DNA of 64,000 bases from Gamsiella multidivaricata (GCF_025024155.1 NW_026251791.1:62001-126000); one strand, 5' to 3'. Positions 46,325 through 58,838 are shown, counted from the first letter of the stretch. Notes: a model not told the origin generated them from the sequence alone. Made by a program: numbers and translations.

Positions 46325-48929
46325 CTAGGCTTCCAACACAACCGCCGCTGCTGCGGAAGCCGACGTTGCCGTCGTTTCCGTAGACAATTTTGACACCACA
46401 TGGCTGACCGCCGGTGTCGGTGTCGAAGGCCTTGTCGAGTTGGCGGTCGTCGACAACGACGACAGGTTTGCAGCCGATGACGACAAGGAAGACAACGAAG
46501 AAGAAGCGGACCAACTGCCGTCCATGATCGTCTCCAGTAGCCTGTTCAAATGCTCCTCATCATAGATGGGTCGCCCCGATGACGGATCCCGTCGTCCTGT
46601 GCAGCGAACACAATCAATCCCCAACTTCTCGATCTCCCATACATCGACCTGCACCTCCGAGTTATCCAAGTAAATCACATGGGTAATGTATCGCGAGGGC
46701 TTATGCTCTGTCGGCCAGAATTGTCCAGACAGTTTGAGTGAGTAGTTGAGCGCGCCTGTCAGTGCCCAGATGAAATCCAGGGCCTTATAGTCCGGTGTTT
46801 CCCTGTCGTTCGTACCGTTCAGCATAAAGACCTTGTTCTTGAGCGACCGAGACTCTGCAATCCCACGACCGACGTCCTTCAGGATTAAGCAGGGGATGAT
46901 CGACGTGTAAAGCGATCCGATCGAATACACCAGTGTTTCCATTTCCGCTAGAGCGCAGAGCAACTTTGGATTTGGTGGCGGAAAAATTTCCTGACCGTAC
47001 TCATTGATGTAGTATAGTCTCGTAATCCTCGACTGCAGCGAACTCGATCGTGACGGTGTCTTGTCGAAATAAATATTATTCTGCACCAGTCTCAATGTCG
47101 AGAAACTATCGTCCTGCTGCTGACTTGACGATAATGTTGCCAAGTCCGGGGTCTTTGATCCATCGGGCGTCGTCGATGCAGAGTTAGCGCTTAACTGAAC
47201 ATGACCCACGTTGAAACTGTCCCCGGAGGAGGCCAAAGATGGATGTGAAATTGCGCACTGTCCCAGGATAGTGTTTCCGTTCTTGAGGAGCGCTGCAATG
47301 GCGATTCCATGGTTGGTGTTGATGACGGGAATAACTCTGGTCGGTTCTGTGATGCCTGTGATGGCCGCGAAGAGAAAGATGGCCGATTCCAGCGATCCAA
47401 AGAACATGCGCGCGCCCGTGAGAAAAAAGTTACCGATCGACCCATTGGCGAACGAGAAGCGCTTATGAGCCCGCTTCAGGATCTCGGACTGAATGTAGAT
47501 CAGGAATCCCCGGATGACTTCCTTCTTATCTGAAGGGATATGCATCCAAAGGCTATATAGATGTTAATGGAGAGTAAGGAGGGTGAGAAGAACATGGAAG
47601 GACTGAGCTGAGAAGCATCAAAGCACGGCGCGAGTCGAAAGTAAAACCGACAGCCCATACCGATGACTTCCTTCTACGATCTCGACCCACTCGTTCTTGA
47701 TGGCGTTTGCATCTCCATGTCCTGGTAAACGATAGCCCAGCAGTTCCTGAATGGCGGTCCTGCCGACGTCTGACGGATCTGGCTTGATCAGCCGGATAAG
47801 CCGAGAACGAATGTCGCCAATCGCTGGTCCGTCCAACACGCGCAGGATTTCACTTGTAGAGCCACCGTTATCCGAGATACCCACTGGATGTCAAAACGTA
47901 GTTGAGGGAAACAACTCCTGTTAGCACTTTAGCACTGTGGGAGAATAAATGCCATCCACTGGCACCCAATGAAGCATTCTTTCAGAAATGGCTTTGAGGT
48001 TCACAGCAGCTCCAATTAATTGTTCCCCCCGAATGGTGACTCAGTCCGAAGCAGCGAGTCCTGTCCAACGGAACGTGCTACTGCAGTCCATCCCACTGTC
48101 CACTGTCCATTAGGTGACAATTGTCGGCCAAATCCGTCCAACAGGTGGGGTGGCTGTCCTGTCTCTTGTGTTCAGAAAATTAATCCAATCGCCCCATCAC
48201 TATCTCCGTTTGTCCGTGGGACAAGACATGCCATGCCATGCCGTGCCATGCGATAAGCAAACACAGATTGCGAAAAAAAAGTCAAAAAGCCAAAAAGCCA
48301 AAAAGCCAAAAAAAAAAAAACCATCGACAACGACAGAAAGTGCATGTTGTAGACTTACAGACATAGGTGACATTGGGTGTCATATCCTGCAACAGCTGGA
48401 CCAAAGAGTTACAGGCCGTCCCACCCGAAAACACCAAGATCCCGGCATCTGCACCGCCGCGTGAATTGTCGGAACAAGTGTACGCCGACCCTGGTAATGA
48501 TGCCGACATTGCTGGGACATGCGTTGATCTGACTGCACTGCCCACACCGTTGGTACCTGTGGCTGTAGAGTGCTTTGCTGTCTCGTGTGTCTGCGAAGGT
48601 GGCAGGTGCGGTGCCTCCGCAGGCTGTAGTGGCCGGGCGTCACCGTTGGAGACAACGTGTGAGGATGTTGGTCCTGGTCCCAAGGGCGAAGAGGGCTGCG
48701 ACTTTTGAAGGCTGTTGTTGTTGCTGTTGCTGTTGCTGTGAAGACTCATGCGTTTGCTGAATGTCGGGAGGATGGGCAGGACGATGGCTTCACCATTCTT
48801 GTAGCCGGGCCCGTTTCCGATGAGCGGGTCAGGCATCCCTGGGAGGACATTGGTGTTGTTGGTGGTGGTGTTGGTGGTGGTGATGGTGGGCGGGGCGGTA
48901 TCGATTGATGGTCCCTCTCGCGTAGACAT
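46325..48929 (-). CDS. CofD/YvcK-like protein (UPF0052 family)
   Basis: The family includes archaeal CofD (2-phospho-L-lactate transferase for F420) and bacterial YvcK, which binds UDP-sugars and controls cell shape and carbon flux. The eukaryotic role is unknown. Exons, reading down, are 48929-48359, 47883-47661 and 47552-46325, giving 673 aa. A low-complexity N-terminus (about 160 residues) precedes the Rossmann-like core. The core shows LVFSGGTACNSLVQLL (glycine loop), then VLGISDNGGSTSEILRVLDGPAIGDIRSRLIRL and SFANGSIGNFFLTGARMFFGSLE, then VIPVINTNHGIAIAALLKNG. A later segment reads EMETLVYSIGSLYTSIIPCL and DVGRGIAES, and the C-terminal 80 residues are Ser/Thr/Ala-rich. Two insertions carry Ser/Asp-rich loops. 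Intron 1 is 475 nt and contains tandem AAAAAGCC units near 48283-48320. Confidence 0.87.
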
Positions 48930-49640
48930 AGTCGGCTAGTTCTGCAGAGGCTCTTTACGCAGGCAGTGACTCAGGGTGTGGTTGTGGCGGATAGATCAGT
49001 TGGTATGGGTGGAGTGCGGGGAGGGGGAAAAAGAAAAAGACGAGAGGGAGTGGAGCGTGGAGCGGAGATAAGGCGACGAGGTGGCCATTGGTGAGGTATT
49101 AGTCGTTATATGATGACTGCCAAGGGGACAGAAGACAGAGCGGCGAAGGTTTGTCTGTCAGCATGTTCCCGCTGGGAATAAAAGAGAGATAAGGAAAAAA
49201 GGGTCAGTCAGCCCAAAACGCAAGTAGACTGACTAGACTACATGGTGCAATAAAGGATTAGTTGCCACCAAAAATAAACCATCCTCCAATCAGATAAACT
49301 GGCTCGCGTGAGTCCTGGAGCCGTGGACTGCATGTCTTCCAATGTAATATACGTGTTCCATTTTCGTGGCTCTGAGCATCCAACCTACCACTGTCCATCT
49401 CCCTCTCCCTCCCTTCCTTTTCCCTTTCTCTTTTACTAAAATCCCTCAAACCACTCTCGCAACTAGAGCCTTTCTTTTTTATGTGACCCAGTCCAATCTA
49501 ATCTGGCATCTTGACAAAACGCGACAATAAACAGCAGAAGACACATGTTTCACATATATTGTTACCCCACAGATTTACATTACTATTTTGATGTATAAAC
49601 ACAATCTACAATCTACGTAAATGAATCACCCTCGATCTCT
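48930..49640. other. Intergenic: CofD-like promoter and acid trehalase 3' UTR
   Basis: 711 bases with no gene. The CofD-like gene starts at its left border and the trehalase stop codon is at its right border, both on the minus strand. It contains purine-rich patches (49020-49070) and a C/T-rich tract (49380-49440). Confidence 0.5.
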
Positions 49641-52600
49641 CTATAGCACAGCAATCTCCGCGACAGTGGCTCCAGCCTCGGTGTTGTCGTCCGTCTGCGC
49701 TCCCTCCACGACCAGCTGCACAAACCGAGCCTCGATCGACTGGACCAACGTCACATCGCTTGTGTTGGCCAATCTCACCATCACCTTCTCCACATGGCTG
49801 GGATCGTATGGCGCAGTGATGTTCACTTCATCGACCTTGGCCACCTGCTTCAAGCCCTCCGTACTGTTGGTCAAACCTGCATACACCTTATACGACTTTG
49901 GTGGGTTGTTATTGAAGTTCAAATGGAAGGACCGGATCGTCTGAGTCTTGCCGAGATCGATGTACAGCGACGCAGGCGCTTTGGTCTTCGGACGCCAGTA
50001 TGTCGCGTTCGACCCATCGACCGCCGCAAGCGCGTATTGACCAGGCAAAATCGGGGCTGTAGACGTGACAGAAGGGACGCACTGCGCCATGTTGCCAGCA
50101 ACTAGGGTTCCATTGAGGTCGCTACGGTACGTGGGCACAGTCAACTTGCTTCCGACAGACAGGCGGCTTTTTGGGTACAAAAGCGGGATAGAGTGGTGAC
50201 GAGTGAGTAAGGAAACTTGAAGTAACCAGGGACGCGAACAGGTCGTTCGTAAAATAGACTAGTAAAATAGGAAAAGAGCACTTACTATTTTCCACTCTTC
50301 TTGTTTCGGTCTCCAATATGGACGCAAGCCTTTGAAGAACCACCCGAGCGACGACGAATCGTTGTCTCCTTGCCTGCGACAGTGACATCGAACACGCTAC
50401 CCTGCCACTTCATACCCTTGACGGTGTAGCCCTCAGGGGCCAGCTGAGGAGGTAGCGAAGGGTCTAGGTAAAAGCAGTCGAGACGAGGTCTGTAGCCCGT
50501 AAAACCATGCGTCCAGGCTTGCAGGTAACCACCATGTCCAGTCAAAAAGGTGTATGCGGGGTTGGTGCCGCCATTCTCCGCGTACACGTCTACAGTCTGC
50601 TCTGAAAATTGAGCAAATGGCCCTCGAACATATGGCTCACTGCTTTGAAGGAGGTACGTATAAGTTTCGCAGCCTTGCCAAGACAGTTGTGCCGAGTTAA
50701 TGCTGAAGATCGAGTAGGTCATTCCTGGTCCGTTAGGGCTGTTTGCTCCAGCGTAGAACGACATATCCTCATGAGGGTCCCGAATTGCATATTCGAGGGG
50801 GTAGATCATCAGGATTACATCCGCTTGCTTGACCGGTGTTGACGCGTTGAAACCCTCGTATTCCAACACGACTTCGCTCGTTGACTCATACAGGATAGTG
50901 ATGTTCTCAGCGATGATACTCCAGTTGCCTGGAACTTCCTGCGTTCGACCGAGGATAGATGCTGCGTGGATACTGTTGCGTAACGTCACCGCTGCACCAG
51001 CATTCGTGAAAGCAGCATTGTCCACATGGTTGGCATATTCATCTGGGTCCGTCTATACACAGAAAAAAGGAAGAGGGCAACATGTTTAGCATATCAATGC
51101 ATGACATACAACTGGGCTAATAAGATCAACGTCTCAATACCATGTTCTTAGTAATATAACGGCTGTGAAATAAGTGAAAAAGTGTTTGAAAATTTCATGT
51201 TAGAAGCCATTAAATGAAATCTTGAGGCTGTCAGGGCAACCATGGTAGATCCTTCAGTTCTTACCCAGTACTGGGGTCATGGATCACTTGGCTGGCCCAA
51301 AACTCAGAAACCCCCTTCATAATTGGATAACCCTTATCAGCCAGCCAGGTCTCGTTCTTAGTTGTAATGAAATACTGCCATTGGGCGAGCGCAATGTCGT
51401 TGTTCAAATGATACTCGTAGTCGTAGCAAGGCCCAATTCCTATGCAAAGTTCATTCAGTGTTTTAGCTCATGTATTGGTGTGTACAAGAACACGATTTCC
51501 TCTCTCTCTTTCAAAAAGAAAAAAAAACTCACCTGTACAGTTGCCAAATCGAAAAGACACCCAAGGATAGAGTAGCCCTGATCTATTGAACTTCTTTACG
51601 TTCTCAATGGCCACACCCAAGTTCTTGCTCCTGTAATTATTGATGCTCATCGCATAGTCCGGGAAGAGTGACAAAAGACTGGGATACATCCAGGTGTCGG
51701 CGTCCCAAAAGATTCCAGCAGCGTACGAGTCCGATGTGAGACCGGCGGGGGCTATGCTGTTGTCGCCCAATCCTTCCCCCTCGTTGCCGTTACGGACATT
51801 GGCCAGGAGGTGATACAGACTTGATCGAGAGGTCGTTTGCAGCTCATCGAGCATACTCTTGCTGCCCCTGGATTTGCCAGCACCAAGGATTACAATATCG
51901 CCGCCCTCCGACCACAAGTCTTCCCAAGCACTTCTATGCTCCGACACAAGTTGATCCCAGCCATCAGAACGCGCCTCCTTGGCGGTCGATAGAGCAGTCT
52001 CTCTCTCGATATCTCTGAAGGCGTCGGAAGACGCGATACCAATGGCCTTGAATACAGTCAACTTGCCGTCAGAAGGGACTGTAACCGAATACGACTGAGC
52101 CACGGTCGATTGATTGGTACCCAGGCCCACGCTCTCGGGAACATCTACAGCCTTATATTTATCGCTGTCGCCAGCGATCGATAACGTGGAAATCTCCCAC
52201 GCAGTGACGTTGTTGATACCCACAGGCTTAACTGCGGAGTAGATGGCATTAGGAAGTTCGGTGTCGTTCAGCTTGCCGGCTTGCTCGTCTTGGACGCGTT
52301 GTGCCCCAGCACCATCGAGCGCATCAGTGATGATGACCTGCTGATCAGCCGACAGTCCAGAAATATCGAGGCGCACTAAACCAAGGCTGGGTCGCGATCG
52401 ATGGGCAATGACAGTGTAGGTGAGATGGATATCGCTCGATGAGTTAAAGGGGGACCAAGTGATGGCTGTTTGAACGACACCGTCACGCAATGAGAGGGAC
52501 TGGGAGTACGACGTGATCTGATTGAGATCGATGCCAACACGATATGTCGCTGACTTGCTTGCAAAGGAGCCGTTGGAAGAAGATACCGTCAAATACAAGG

Positions 52601-53122
52601 GAGTCCAGGTCGGAAGGAGAGACATGACTTGCTGACCGCCGGTTTGATCCTGGTTCAAAATGCGAAATAGCCACGAAACCGAAAAGATTTAAGTCAGTGG
52701 CCGTCAAGGTTCTGTCTCCACAGATCAGAGTTGCCACCAAAAAAATAAAATAAAATAAAACCATTCATTACGAAATTGGTGCCTCTGGTGTCGCCTTGTT
52801 GGTCATAGAACCCAGCTACGATCGAGGATGTCTGCCTCAGTGAAAATAATGGCCATCCTTGGGTCCCATTCATGGTCTCGTAGTCGATCGGTTGATGCAC
52901 CCTCAGGCCAAAGCCCTCGACTGGAAGACGAGCTCCAATGTATCCATTGGCCACATAGGGCTCATTCTGGAATGCTGTGGTATTGATGGTGGTAGTGCTG
53001 AGAATCCAGTCGTCTGAAGAGGAGTCTGGGGTATTATGCCCTGTGGGCAAGGCCAGGATTGCTGGCGCTGCGACAATGAAGGAGCCGAGGCCAGCAACGA
53101 GGTGAAGAAGGCGAGGAATCAT
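49641..53122 (-). CDS. ATH1: Acid trehalase, GH65 family, with C-terminal F5/8 type C-like domain
   Basis: A secreted or vacuolar enzyme that hydrolyses trehalose to two glucoses at acid pH. Exons, reading down, are 53122-52772, 52649-51533, 51439-51265, 51162-51141, 51052-50286 and 50166-49641, giving 985 aa. A signal peptide is clear (HLVAGLGSFIVAAPAILALP). GH65 features include WILSTTTINTTAF, NEPYVANGYIGARLP, the central GIFWDADTWMYPSLLSLFPDYA, GPCYDYEYHLNNDIALAQWQ and TDPDEYANHVDNAAFTNAGA. The last about 140 residues (ALAAVDGSNATYWRP, YIDLGKTQTIRSFHL, ARFVQLVVEG) look like a discoidin or F5/8C carbohydrate-binding domain, as in other fungal acid trehalases. Many N-glycosylation sequons (NST, NGT, NVT) support secretion. 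A 22-nt exon encodes the RYITKNM segment. Intron 1 contains a TAAAA repeat. Confidence 0.95.
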
Positions 53123-53687
53123 TATGGGAGAAAGATGTGGTTTCTAACTGGTGCTTTCCTCCCCAAAAATATGAAGGCGGGTCATGTTTTTTTGGTCTCA
53201 AGTCGCGTCATTGGCCATTTTTCTCCCCATCAGACACTCTCAATCTCCACATTTCTCTTGCGTGTGTGCCATGTAGGCATGATTACAGGTACAAACACAG
53301 CCGTAGAGCAAGAGAACTTTGCAGTTTTTGGTTAGAACAACGACCTTCATCGTTGTTGCCCAGTTCAAGGTGTCATCTCTCTGTCATATCTACGAGGAGC
53401 TTCTTGTTGTTTTATTTTTAGTTATTTTTTTTGGGCAAAACGGACGTTCGTTGAGTGCACAGACGGCCAGAAAATTTTACCTTTAGCAAAAAAGTTGTAC
53501 CACCGTGCCATGGAAAAGGATTCTGTCATCTATCGCGAGCAACCCACGCAGTGCATGTGTACCTTGCTTCAACTTCTCTACCTTCCGGGAAGGAGTAGTT
53601 CCTGGCAATCATGTTTGAAAGCGCAGCATGGTAATTGTATTTGATGTTGGTCTACAAGACAAAAATGCAGGGCTGTGTCTAAGTGCC
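53123..53687. other. Intergenic: acid trehalase promoter and RMT2 3' UTR
   Basis: 565 bases with no gene. Both flanking genes are on the minus strand. I found no convincing TATA box or AGGGG stress element. Confidence 0.5.
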
Positions 53688-55027
53688 TCAGAATCCATCG
53701 AGACGACAAACAGGAAGATAGTATTTGTCCAGGGTCCAGTATGCCCGCTTAACGCCGTTCCATTCTTCTTCCTTCAATCCAATGTCCATTTCCTCGTACT
53801 CGACCGTGAACCCCATTTCGCTCAGTTCTAGTTCCGAGATTCGATTGTACACTGCGTGGAAGAACTGATTCGTAGCACCAAGTCCATTGAAATAGGAATA
53901 GACACCGCCTTCCTCCAAATGATTTGGCACAATCTCATGGAACGCCCTCAGGTCCTCATAGTACTCGCCGAATGTGTCGAAAAAGATACCGTCGTATACC
54001 TCCAGCTGATCCACCACATCCTGCCACCGTCCAAACAAGATCTTAACGCCGGGTTTCTTGTCCCAGCCTTCCTTTACCATATGGGCATACACGTCCGGAT
54101 GCGCCTCGATGATCGTATGTTGCGTGGGAGACTTTTTCTGGAGCTCCTTGTCAATCAGTCCCAGTCCGAATCCAACATTGAGAACTCGAAGGCCTTCCTC
54201 AGGAGCGATAACTTCGGCGTGACGGACCATCAATGGCAACTCCCAGCCCATCATGACTCCATTCTTATCAGCATCCAGCAGTCGGTCGCCATCGTCTGTG
54301 TACTGAAGTGGTTGTGCTAGATATGAGGCATTGGGTACCTCGGGCAATGTTTCAACCTTTTGCTTCTTGGTCGCTGGCTCTGATTCGTTCTCCCTTGAAG
54401 ACGATAAGGCCTCTTGTCCTGAGGCTGCCGTGGTCTCCTTACCGTCAACTTCCTCTTGCTTATATCCCTCTTCTCCCTCTTCTTCCTCGTTGTCATCATC
54501 CTGTTGCGCCTCCAGCAATTCAGTCTTAAGCTTTCGTTGCATAAGTCCCATCAAAAGCTCTGTGCGAACACCCTCCTCGAGCAGAAATTCATAGATCTCG
54601 GGTTGGTTGAATGATTTGGCATAGTCTCCCACAGACTTGTAGTCATCGTCCACGAGGTTCCAGGGGTGTCCATAGCTCAAAAGCAGCTTCACAATTGGAA
54701 GACTACCGATCATGGTCGCAAAATGCAGCATAGTTCTTCCGTGAGCGGCGCGAGCACTATTGAGAAGAGTGGTATAGATAGTGAGCGTCACTACAATTGC
54801 TCGACATACGTGAAGTACCACCTTCCCATTTGAGTTCTTTTGATTCCTGTGCCTTACCTGTGGTTTGCACCGTCCTTGAGTAATCGTTCGACCTTTTCAG
54901 CATTTCCGTCCGCCACAGCTTGTATCAACTCTTGACTTTTGGCGACCTCCTCGGCCGAGGCATCAATCACTTTCTCTGTCTTGACCAGGTTGCTCTCTGG
55001 CACCGGATTCCGAGGTGTCTCCGTCAT
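53688..55027 (-). CDS. RMT2: Protein arginine N-methyltransferase 2 (RMT2 type)
   Basis: A fungal-type delta-N methyltransferase. In yeast it methylates ribosomal protein L12 on an arginine side chain. Exons, reading down, are 55027-54858 and 54756-53688, giving 412 aa. The N-terminus carries ankyrin-type repeats (AVADGNAEKVERLLKDGANH, RTMLHFATMIGSLPIVKLLLSYG). An acidic, charged linker follows (about residues 135-195). The SAM-binding fold reads LRVLNVGFGLGLIDKELQ, then TIIEAHPDVYAHM and VYDGIFFDTFGEYYEDLRAFHEI, all typical of RMT2 and the related guanidinoacetate methyltransferase group. The C-terminus ends with RAYWTLDKYYLPVC. The length matches yeast Rmt2 (412 aa). Confidence 0.95.
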
Positions 55028-56669
55028 GGTTTGGCGGATATGATATGGGTTGAAAGAACCTCTTTTTATTTACAACAAAAAGATTTTTTTTTCTTGTCAG
55101 CTCAACTCATAGTTTGACCGTGAATTCGGATAATCTCCAAAATCAGATTACTTCTATTCCGACAGATATCATTCCACGGCCACTTGTCATATGTAATATG
55201 TATATATCAATTACAGGAAACCGATGGTTGAACAGCGCATCTCGCTTTCGAAGGACGTAGTTTTAGCCGTTACACCGCTTCAGTCGCGTGTAACATCTAA
55301 CTTCAATACGATGCAGAGCTCTTGCATGCCCACGATCATCGACACTTGTCATGAATGGCAGGCATATGAGAACCGTAGGAGAGTCCTTCTATTTGTTCAA
55401 AGTAACCATGGAGGCGATCCAGTTATTATGGTCAACAGGGATAAAGCCAATTGGTCGTAGGCCGTCGGAATATATGCTTTCAAGTTTCTCTATGGTAGAG
55501 CATGTAGTGTACTTCCATCTTAAACATGCAAAGACCCAGCATCAATTGGAATTGAGTGAAGTGAAAGCCATTCCCTACCAATATGAGCTGTCCTACCGTG
55601 CCCACTGATGTTGAGCGGGAGTTATTGATTTCAGCATGTCCCTGTCGAAGGTTATAGATTCTTGTGCGGCTTCTAGTATTCAAACAAAACGCTGAATAGC
55701 TTTTTTTTTCTTTGTCCCGAACATGGGAACAACGTAGTAGTTGAGAAAGCCGAGAAGGCTGAAGAGATCGAGCTCTATGCTGCGCATTGGAGTGGATTAA
55801 ATAGCACAGCAATATTAGCCGAACGCTGTCGAGATTAAAGCGATGATGCTAAACACCCGAGATATAATTAAAGCTAAAAAACGCTAACTCGCTGTTTATT
55901 GCTTATTGTTCACCTTCAGAGAAGTAAATGGGAAGGGGCCAACGATATAGGCCAGAACATTGGGATGCCCCGTCCTTGAGTATTACAAATATTCGCTTCG
56001 GTCAAGTGCCCCCGACTTGCCTGCCACTGATACTTAGAAGGCGCCGCTCAAGTATTGTCGTTCCTGCAAAGCGTATTTCGATCGCGACGCAATTGGCGTG
56101 GAGAGCGCCACCCGTCAGGTTCGACATCAAGCCCGCCCAGCCAAATACAAGCCTGCAGTTGGCCATGGCACAGGTACGGCCTAAGCATGGCTTTTTTTTT
56201 TTTCAGGTCTTGCTTCAATGCTGTCCTCACCAGACCCATTGTCCCTACTGTTCTTTTAAACTCATTTCTCCTAGTATGCCCCTCGTGCCTTACCGAAGTA
56301 GGACGAGCAGCCTAGGACACCAGAGCGTGCCATGGAAGAGTTCAAAGAGTCTGACGCAAGCCGAGAAAAAGGAGAGGGCTGAACTTCAATAATAATGGTG
56401 ACGCTACGCCTAAAGTCCGCAATTCAGTCGCAAGTGTCAAAATTGATGATGCTATTCTTAATTGTATATTAAATTAAACAAACTAAACTAATGAATACGT
56501 CAGACTTCGACAGTCACAGACGACTGCTTTCATCTTTTTTCTTTTTCTTTTTTTTTGGGTACCTCTTCCTCAGCGATCATCAAGCAACAAGTCCCCCACC
56601 GTGCCGACTGTTCAAGCCGACCTTTTTTTTTTGTTATAATCCTAATCCACTATTTCGCCAGCAATTACC
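55028..56669. other. Intergenic with little coding signal and one relic-like patch
   Basis: 1.6 kb between the divergent starts of RMT2 and the DUF3020 gene. It is more AT-rich than its surroundings. Apart from the zinc-ribbon-like patch at 56038-56173, no motif is visible. Confidence 0.5.
56038..56173 (+). pseudogene. Possible relic of a TnpB/Fanzor-type zinc ribbon and RuvC-III end
   Basis: A 45-codon stretch, flanked by a plausible acceptor (ACTTAG, ending 56037) and donor (GTACGG, 56174). It encodes KYCRSCKAYFDRDAIG and, further on, RPAKYKPAVG. CxxC followed by a DRD triad about seven residues later matches the end of OrfB/TnpB and eukaryotic Fanzor nucleases, where the zinc ribbon precedes the last RuvC aspartate. 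Forty bases upstream in another frame is KCPRLAC, which could be the decayed first half of the ribbon. No complete upstream reading frame exists, so if real it is a broken remnant. Chance resemblance cannot be excluded without a profile search. Confidence 0.3.
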
Positions 56670-57817
56670 ATGAGCGCAGAGGGCCTCAATACTGACTCCC
56701 TTGTGGCCCCTGTCGCCGTCTCTGAGACTTCCACCGCATCAGCATCAGAAGTAGCCCAGTACTCAACCAACCAGTCAACAGTAGTACCTGCTCGGTCTAC
56801 TCCTGAAGCAAAGTCGAAAGCAAGTACTCAGAAGATCAGGGACGAGAACAGGGAACGCAAAAAGAGATGGCGCGAGGCAAATGAGGATCGAAGTAAGTTG
56901 TCCAGTATTTGTGTGTACATCTTCGCGCGACCTCTATTTCTCCTGAAGTGTCAAAAAGAAAACGGTCATTGGGATTGTGACTCTTTTCTTGGGCGTTGCG
57001 GTTAGTCAAGGAGATACAAGAAAGATGCAACCCGACAGCTCATATCGCTATAGGAGAAGCCTTACAGGAGATTTCTTCGAGGATGCGGACGACAGCGAGA
57101 GAAAAGCTGGCGCATCAGGAGTCCTAGTACTGTAACCCTCCTCCTTTCGATTTGCTAATTCATATCCGCTTTTCTGTAAACTTCGTCATCGTAATTTTAG
57201 ACAAGGACAACGATCTCCGGTGCAGAGTCAACAAAAGGGCGACTCGGCTACACGGAAAGGAACCTTCGGAGAAAAAAACTCGCTGGATGGAAGAAGAATT
57301 TGCAAAGCGTCAGGCAAAGCGCAAGGAGAAGGAGCGCAAGCGGATTCAACTGCCCTCCGGTGAAATGTCCGATACAGCAGCAAACACCTCGGTCTCATTG
57401 AGCGAGCACTTGGCCATCCATGGCGTGAATGGCGTTACATCAACCCATCAGGAGGTCCAGCATCAACAGCTCCAGGCCACTGCCGCTGCCTTGAACCCAG
57501 CCGCGTCGCAATTTGATCCCAACACGGTCAAGACAGCGCTGGCGCTGAACGATCTGGTCAAGAAGAACGGCGGCGCTCATCTAGACCTGGCCAGTCTACT
57601 TTCGGATCCCAACCTTGCACGTCAGTTACTCGAACTTGAGGCCTCTAGTGCAGCCGCAGCAGCAGCAGCAACACAGCCCCCAGCCGCGATGGTGATCATG
57701 AACACCACGCCCAAATCTGATCCGGAGGCTGTCAAAACCAGCCATATGTTAGATACAGATTACCCCATGGATGCTGTTCTGACATTGATGCAACTCAATG
57801 GCAGCTGGAAGGCATAA
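56670..57817 (+). CDS. DUF3020 domain protein
   Basis: A fungal protein of unknown biochemical role. Exons are 56670-56892 and 57201-57817, giving 279 aa. After a Ser/Thr-rich N-terminus, a very basic helical segment spans the splice site: KIRDENRERKKRWREANEDR then NKDNDLRCRVNKRATRLHG. This is the DUF3020 signature and looks like a nucleic-acid-binding, bZIP-like basic helix. A second basic stretch follows (EEEFAKRQAKRKEKERKRIQ). The C-terminal half is Ala/Gln-rich with a polyA run (residues about 226-233) and a weakly conserved ending (DYPMDAVLTLMQLNGSWKA). Nuclear localisation is inferred. AATAAA is at 57861-57866. Confidence 0.8.
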
Positions 57818-58838
57818 TCAGACATTTATTTTACACAGTCAGCAGTGCTGTTGCATATCCAATAAACAAAGAAACAAAAATACTGTTGGCATTTTATTTG
57901 CAGCAAATGTGGCCTCGAATGCCCCTTCTTACCTGTCCTCACATATCAAGAGAATTGTTGGAACTGCCCAGTCATCACACATCACATCGCATGGAACCAA
58001 GGAATATCTTCCCTGCAAAAAAAAACTGCCTTTATAAGTACTGAAAAGTGAGAGCAAAAAATCTGAACAAAAATAATTGAAACTCCATCGAAAGTTGTAG
58101 CGCGCACTGCACAGTGTGTTTGATATGTTGCGAATGGAGAAAAAAGGGAACTGCCAGCCCAGAGTCGAACAGATATAACCCTCACACGACGATATATCCA
58201 GGAACCGTTCATTCCAACTCGATTGTTGCCTCGCCGCCCTCCGAGATCACTTTCCTCCGCATGAACTCGATGATGCCTGAACCCGATGACGCCTGAACCC
58301 GACAGCGCCTTCCAGGGGACACATCCACTCACTTACGCACCTAGCTACCAATATCCTTCCTTTTCCTTTCTTTCGCTCCACGAGAGGACGAGAAAGACAC
58401 TGACAAGGAACGATGACCTCCGACAGACTATCGCACCAGAATCGCCATGCAAGAAAGAGGAAAACAGGAAAGGACAACCGTTTGTTACACACCGTTCTAG
58501 CCCGTATCTCTTTTCTGTCAAGATCGACACACAAAACCACGCCCCTTGGTCAATGACACACGGTATCAGTGGGTAATGTCGAAAGAGATATGGAGATCAT
58601 CAATGAACAGTATAGGTCAGAACTCACCCTCTCTTTCTTGGCCCCTTGTACGCAACGCACGCAGATCCAACAGGTTCCTCCATCCTTGCCCACCCTCAAC
58701 TCTCACTTTCCATCCCAATGCCCTCAATTCTTTTTTTGTTCCGCAATGACTCCATTTTGTTGCTGCTCCCAGAGTTGATACAACCACGCTTTGCCTGTTT
58801 TGTTTCCGTGGTTCGCAATGCCGACACTTCTTTCTTGA
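57818..58838. other. Convergent 3' region between the DUF3020 and NRP1-like genes
   Basis: About 1 kb with no supported gene. It holds AATAAA at 57861-57866 and a tandem pair of 16-base units differing at one position (58271-58286 and 58287-58302). Confidence 0.5.

Noticed and set aside
48250..48320. AAAAAGCC tandem units considered as a CRISPR-like or regulatory array.
   Set aside because: The units are 8 bases, A-rich and directly adjacent with no spacers, inside an intron of the CofD-like gene. This is a simple repeat.
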